A stretch of 64,000 nt of DNA from Maricaulis salignorans (lineage in GTDB: Bacteria; Pseudomonadota; Alphaproteobacteria; Caulobacterales; Maricaulaceae). Below are positions 61,225 through 64,000 of this stretch, piece after piece; the stretch's first letter is position 1; each line of letters begins with the position of its first letter. The stretch covers positions 1 to 64,000 of the forward strand of contig NZ_FNHG01000005.1 in the NCBI RefSeq assembly GCF_900103475.1. The letters are read 5' to 3'. The position numbers were made by a program, and so were the translations under genes. The notes under the pieces were generated by a model. It did no database searches. It worked only from the letters and a program-made list of their open reading frames with translations, and had not been told where the DNA came from.

Positions 61225-61365
61225 CTCATTTATCCCGCGTTTACCCTCTGGATAAGGATGCCGCCGGGATGCGGTTTGGATGCAGGGTGATGTGATTTTC
61301 CGGCCCGGGATTTGCAGAATGCATCGCAATAACTTCGCTTGTGACGCGAAACGGGACGAAAAACG

Positions 61366-62259
61366 ATGAATCAACTTGCTGACACCGCGCAATTCCAGGA
61401 CCGCCGTTCCGGATCGCGTCATATCTGGTTTCTCAATTCGGCGTTTGACAAGATCGATCTCGACGTTGCGCTGACACGGATCAGTGACCGTGATGCCAGC
61501 AAGCCTTTCGCCTTCGTCGTCACACCGAATGTTGATCATCTGGTGCGGCTTGAGACGGATACTGTGCTGGCGACCCTGTATGCCCAGGCCTGGCTGACCG
61601 TGTGCGATAGCCGCGTGCTCGAGCTGATCGGCCGCTTTTCCGGCGAGAAGATCGATGTCACGCCGGGCTCCGACCTGACCGCACGCCTGTTCGAGACGGT
61701 GATCGATCCGGATGAAACTGTTACGGTTATTGGCGCGTCCGGCGATGTGATCGACGCCGTCACGGCGCGTTACGGCCTGACCGATGTGCGCTGGCATGAA
61801 CCCCCCATGGGGCTGCGCCATAATCGCGAGGCGCTGGAAGAATGCGCCCGCTTCGTCGCCGAGAATCCGGCCCGCTTCATTTTCATGTGCGTCGGTTCGC
61901 CGCAACAGGAACTGGTCGCCGAAGCCTGTCTTGATCGGGGTGACTGCACCGGTCTGGGTCTGTGCGTCGGGGCATCGCTTGATTTCCTCGGCGGCAAGAC
62001 CGAACGCGCACCGGCCTGGATGCAACGCTCGCGGCTGGAATGGCTGCACAGGCTGGCCTCCGAGCCTCGCCGCATGTGGCGCCGATATCTGGTCGACGGG
62101 CCGAAAGTCTTCCTGCTCTGGCGGCGCTGGCGCAAGGCGCAGCGCGAATTGCTGGCCCTGGAGCGTTCGCTCTCCGACCCGCAAAAACTCCGCGAGCGCG
62201 CCCTGCACCAGAGGATTCGCGCCCTGGAAGGCCTGCTGCAGGCGCCGAACGCCGATTAG
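61366..62259 (+). CDS. WecG/TagA/CpsF-family glycosyltransferase
   Basis: 297 residues. Adds a sugar (ManNAc or ManNAcA type) to lipid-linked precursors of surface polysaccharide. Typical blocks: FVVTPNVDHLVRLETD, YAQAWLTVCDSRVLELI, VTPGSDLTARLFE, FMCVGSPQQELVAE and LCVGASLDFLGGKTERAPAW. The C-terminal tail (WRKAQRELLALERSL) is helical and amphipathic, as expected for membrane attachment. It stands alone; no other polysaccharide genes in the window. Confidence 0.92.
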   Translation: MNQLADTAQFQDRRSGSRHIWFLNSAFDKIDLDVALTRISDRDASKPFAFVVTPNVDHLVRLETDTVLATLYAQAWLTVCDSRVLELIGRFSGEKIDVTPGSDLTARLFETVIDPDETVTVIGASGDVIDAVTARYGLTDVRWHEPPMGLRHNREALEECARFVAENPARFIFMCVGSPQQELVAEACLDRGDCTGLGLCVGASLDFLGGKTERAPAWMQRSRLEWLHRLASEPRRMWRRYLVDGPKVFLLWRRWRKAQRELLALERSLSDPQKLRERALHQRIRALEGLLQAPNAD

Positions 62260-62273
62260 CGCCGCTGGCAGGA

Positions 62274-62314
62274 TTGTCTTCTGTCCGGCATCCGCATAGT
62301 TTCCCCCGCGTGAT
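62274..62314 (+). promoter_or_regulatory. Promoter of the cobalamin-riboswitch transcript
   Basis: TTGTCT (62274-62279), 15 bp, CATAGT (62295-62300). A start at about 62307 falls just where the riboswitch begins. Same spacing and nearly the same 20-nt -10/start sequence as the DUF1194 promoter at 45859. Confidence 0.5.
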
Positions 62315-62480
62315 GGTTCCCTCACGGGATTAATCGAGAAGCCGGTACGGTGGTAACACCCAGTCCGGCGCTGTACCCGCAGCCGTAGGCGGTGAGCGGC
62401 GATGCAAAATGCCACTGGGGTGAAATCCGGGAAGGCGCATCGTTCGTGACGACCCGCAAGCCGGAAGACCTGCCATCACC
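62308..62480 (+). promoter_or_regulatory. Cobalamin (B12) riboswitch
   Basis: Conserved blocks appear in the right order: GAGAAGCCGGT...TGGTAA near 62335-62355, CCCGCAGCCGT near 62376, GCCACTGGGGTGAAATCCGG near 62411, GGAAGGCGCA near 62430, CCCGCAAGCCGGAAGACCTG near 62453-62472. Adenosylcobalamin binding should shut off the downstream receptor gene. About 120 bp separate it from the ATG at 62599, enough for an expression platform. Confidence 0.92.
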
Positions 62481-62598
62481 GTCGTCTGTCCGCTCGTGCG
62501 GTGTTACACGAGACTGACGCGGTCTATCCGTTTTCTGACGACTCCTGCCACTCGTGCCGGCGTCGTCACGCGCCGGCTCCAAAGCTTTGGAGACGTGC

Positions 62599-64000
62599 AT
62601 GCCCGTAACTTTCCACTCCCGACTACTCTGTGCCACCGCCTTGCTGGCCGTCCCGGCCACCGCCCTGGCGCAGGAGACCCGTGCGGAGGAGACGATCTAC
62701 GTCACCGCCGCGCGCACCCCGCTCGCATCCGAGGATGCGACGGCGAGCATTTCCGTGCTCGATACCACCATGATCGAGGCCCGCAGCGGGGTTTTCATCG
62801 CCGATATCCTGCGCGCTATCCCCGGCCTGGCCGTATCGCGTTCCGGTACCGCCGGCGCCCTGACCCAGATCCGCGCCCGCGGATCGGAGGCCAATCATGT
62901 TCTGGTCCTGATCGACGGTATCGAGGCGGCGAGCCCGTTCACCGGCGAAGCCGATTTTGCGCACTATGCCTTTGACTACCTGGCCTCGATCGAGGTCGCC
63001 CGCGGTGAGCAATCCGCCCTATGGGGTGCGGACGCGATTGGCGGCGTGATTTCCTTGCGTTCGGCCCTGCCTGAACAGGGGCGCGAAGCCGCGCTGCGGC
63101 TGGAGGCCGGCTCCTTCGGTACGACCCGTCTCAGCGCCCGCCTCGGCAAGGCGCTTGAGCGGGGTTATCTCGCTGCGGGTGTTGGCGTATTCGAGACTGA
63201 CGGCATTGATGTCTCCGGCCTTGGCGGCGAGCGTGATGGCTATTCCAATCGCTCGGCCAATCTCCAGGCCGGGCATGAATTGGGTGATGGTCTCAGGGTC
63301 GAGGCGGCCCTGCGCTGGGTCGGCTATGACACTGCCTCCGATTCCGACACGGATTATGACGGACGCCTCGATAATACCGGTGACAGTCGCCGCGGCGACC
63401 AGGTCCTGGCCCGCGCCGCGCTGTCGCTCGACCATGAGGTGGGCGAGCTTGCCCTGGCACATGAATTCGCGATGCAGTTCACCGATGATGTCTCGCGCAG
63501 TTTCGACGGTGCCAGCCGCACGGCCCTGTCGCAGGGGCAGCGAAGCCAGACACATTACCAGCTGACCGGCCGCTGGTCCGCGGGCGCAATCGAACACCGC
63601 CTGACCGGTCTGGTCGAGTATGAGCAGGACGAAACCAGCAATGATGCCGGTCCCGGCTCGCTCGCCAACCAGCGGCAGAATTTGTCGAGCGCTGCCTTCG
63701 CCTTTGATTACGGGCTGGGCCGAGGGCCGCTCGATTTGACGGCGTCGGCCAGGCATGAAAGCAATCAGCGTTTCGAGGATGCGCTGACCTGGCGCGCCGG
63801 TCTGGCCTGGTCGTTTGACAGCCTTGACGGTCGCCTGCGGCTGAGTGGCGGCGAGGGCGTCAAGAATCCGGGCGTTTTTGAATTGTTTGGCTATTTCCCG
63901 GCCTATTTCATTGGCAATCCGGACTTGAAGCCGGAGCGTTCGCGCGGTTGGGAGCTGGGCTGGGAGCAGGTATTTGCCGGCGGGCGCGGTCATGCCTCGG
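62599..64000 (+). CDS. BtuB-like TonB-dependent vitamin B12 receptor (cut by window end)
   Basis: At least 467 residues; the frame is open to the last base, so the C-terminus is missing. Signal peptide ending ATALA, then TonB box EETIYVTAAR, plug domain (LRAIPGLAVSRSG, IRARGSEANHVLVLIDG, EQSALWGADAIGGVISL) and the start of the barrel (GEGVKNPGVFELFG, NPDLKPERSRGWELGWEQ). The B12 riboswitch upstream gives the substrate: cobalamin or a related corrinoid. Confidence 0.92.
   Translation, partial: MPVTFHSRLLCATALLAVPATALAQETRAEETIYVTAARTPLASEDATASISVLDTTMIEARSGVFIADILRAIPGLAVSRSGTAGALTQIRARGSEANHVLVLIDGIEAASPFTGEADFAHYAFDYLASIEVARGEQSALWGADAIGGVISLRSALPEQGREAALRLEAGSFGTTRLSARLGKALERGYLAAGVGVFETDGIDVSGLGGERDGYSNRSANLQAGHELGDGLRVEAALRWVGYDTASDSDTDYDGRLDNTGDSRRGDQVLARAALSLDHEVGELALAHEFAMQFTDDVSRSFDGASRTALSQGQRSQTHYQLTGRWSAGAIEHRLTGLVEYEQDETSNDAGPGSLANQRQNLSSAAFAFDYGLGRGPLDLTASARHESNQRFEDALTWRAGLAWSFDSLDGRLRLSGGEGVKNPGVFELFGYFPAYFIGNPDLKPERSRGWELGWEQVFAGGRGHAS

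Noticed and set aside
60985-62415. 476-codon minus-strand frame covering wecG and the small secreted gene
   Set aside because: Only the last 79 codons look like a protein, with a signal peptide. The upstream part is the reverse of the well-supported wecG gene and of the riboswitch.

Overview
The window looks like chromosome from a stalked or dimorphic marine alphaproteobacterium of the Caulobacter/Hyphomonas/Maricaulis type, most likely Maricaulis-like. It is GC-rich and densely coding. It carries homologues of cell-cycle proteins characteristic of that group (RcdA, the DUF1013 protein TrcR, the DUF2312 nucleoid protein GapR), COQ9, a three-gene proton-translocating transhydrogenase, large TonB-dependent receptors and a flagellar motA. 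The genus is inferred from gene content only. I see no prophage, insertion sequence, CRISPR array or tRNA gene; nearly everything is core or lineage-specific chromosome.

Layout. 0-6 kb: a structured non-coding leader, thiE, a Sel1-repeat protein, efp, suhB and a two-gene MotA/MotB-like stator pair. 5.8-9.7 kb: a ccdAB toxin-antitoxin operon with palindromes over its promoter, rpmE, rcdA, a DUF1192 gene, a quinone oxidoreductase and trcR. 9.7-17.4 kb: a short-chain dehydrogenase, a TPR protein, ubiX between two YdcH-like genes, a diguanylate cyclase, purEK, a metallophosphatase, coq9 and rpsU. 17.4-28 kb: an ABC exporter, a DksA-like protein, an oxygenase, a methyltransferase, a repeat protein and the pnt operon with two unknown secreted proteins between its subunit genes. 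28-36 kb: hydrolases, a CPBP protease, a sigma-54 activator, gapR, MAPEG and an aldo/keto reductase. 36-40 kb: a candidate rod-shaped small RNA, two acyl-CoA dehydrogenases, a HAD hydrolase, rpmJ and an acidic lipoprotein. 40-48.7 kb: a LytTR two-component pair divergent from an Oar-like TonB receptor, then two von Willebrand-type DUF1194 genes coupled to a lytic transglycosylase. 48.7-64 kb: a 1610-residue RTX/cadherin/serralysin protein, an MFS exporter, motA, a chemoreceptor, an RBBP9-like hydrolase, mnmC, a wecG-type glycosyltransferase, and a cobalamin riboswitch controlling a B12-type TonB receptor cut by the window edge.

How genes work together. Envelope and surface functions dominate: two TonB receptors, peptidoglycan-linked stators, a lytic transglycosylase, a huge adhesin-like protease and secreted proteins of unknown role. 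Respiratory and redox genes (pntAA/AB/B, coxIV, ubiX, coq9) sit among them. Signalling genes (GGDEF, LytTR pair, sigma-54 activator, chemoreceptor, motA) fit a motile, surface-attaching life.

Most interesting points: apparent ATC start codons for rpsU and for the transglycosylase, each with a well-placed Shine-Dalgarno sequence; the rod-like RNA at about 36.3-36.5 kb; the transhydrogenase operon with interleaved secreted proteins; a tandem SFPD-repeat protein; a nearly identical 20-nt promoter-proximal sequence before two unrelated transcription units; and the RTX protease with 189-bp higher-order repeats.
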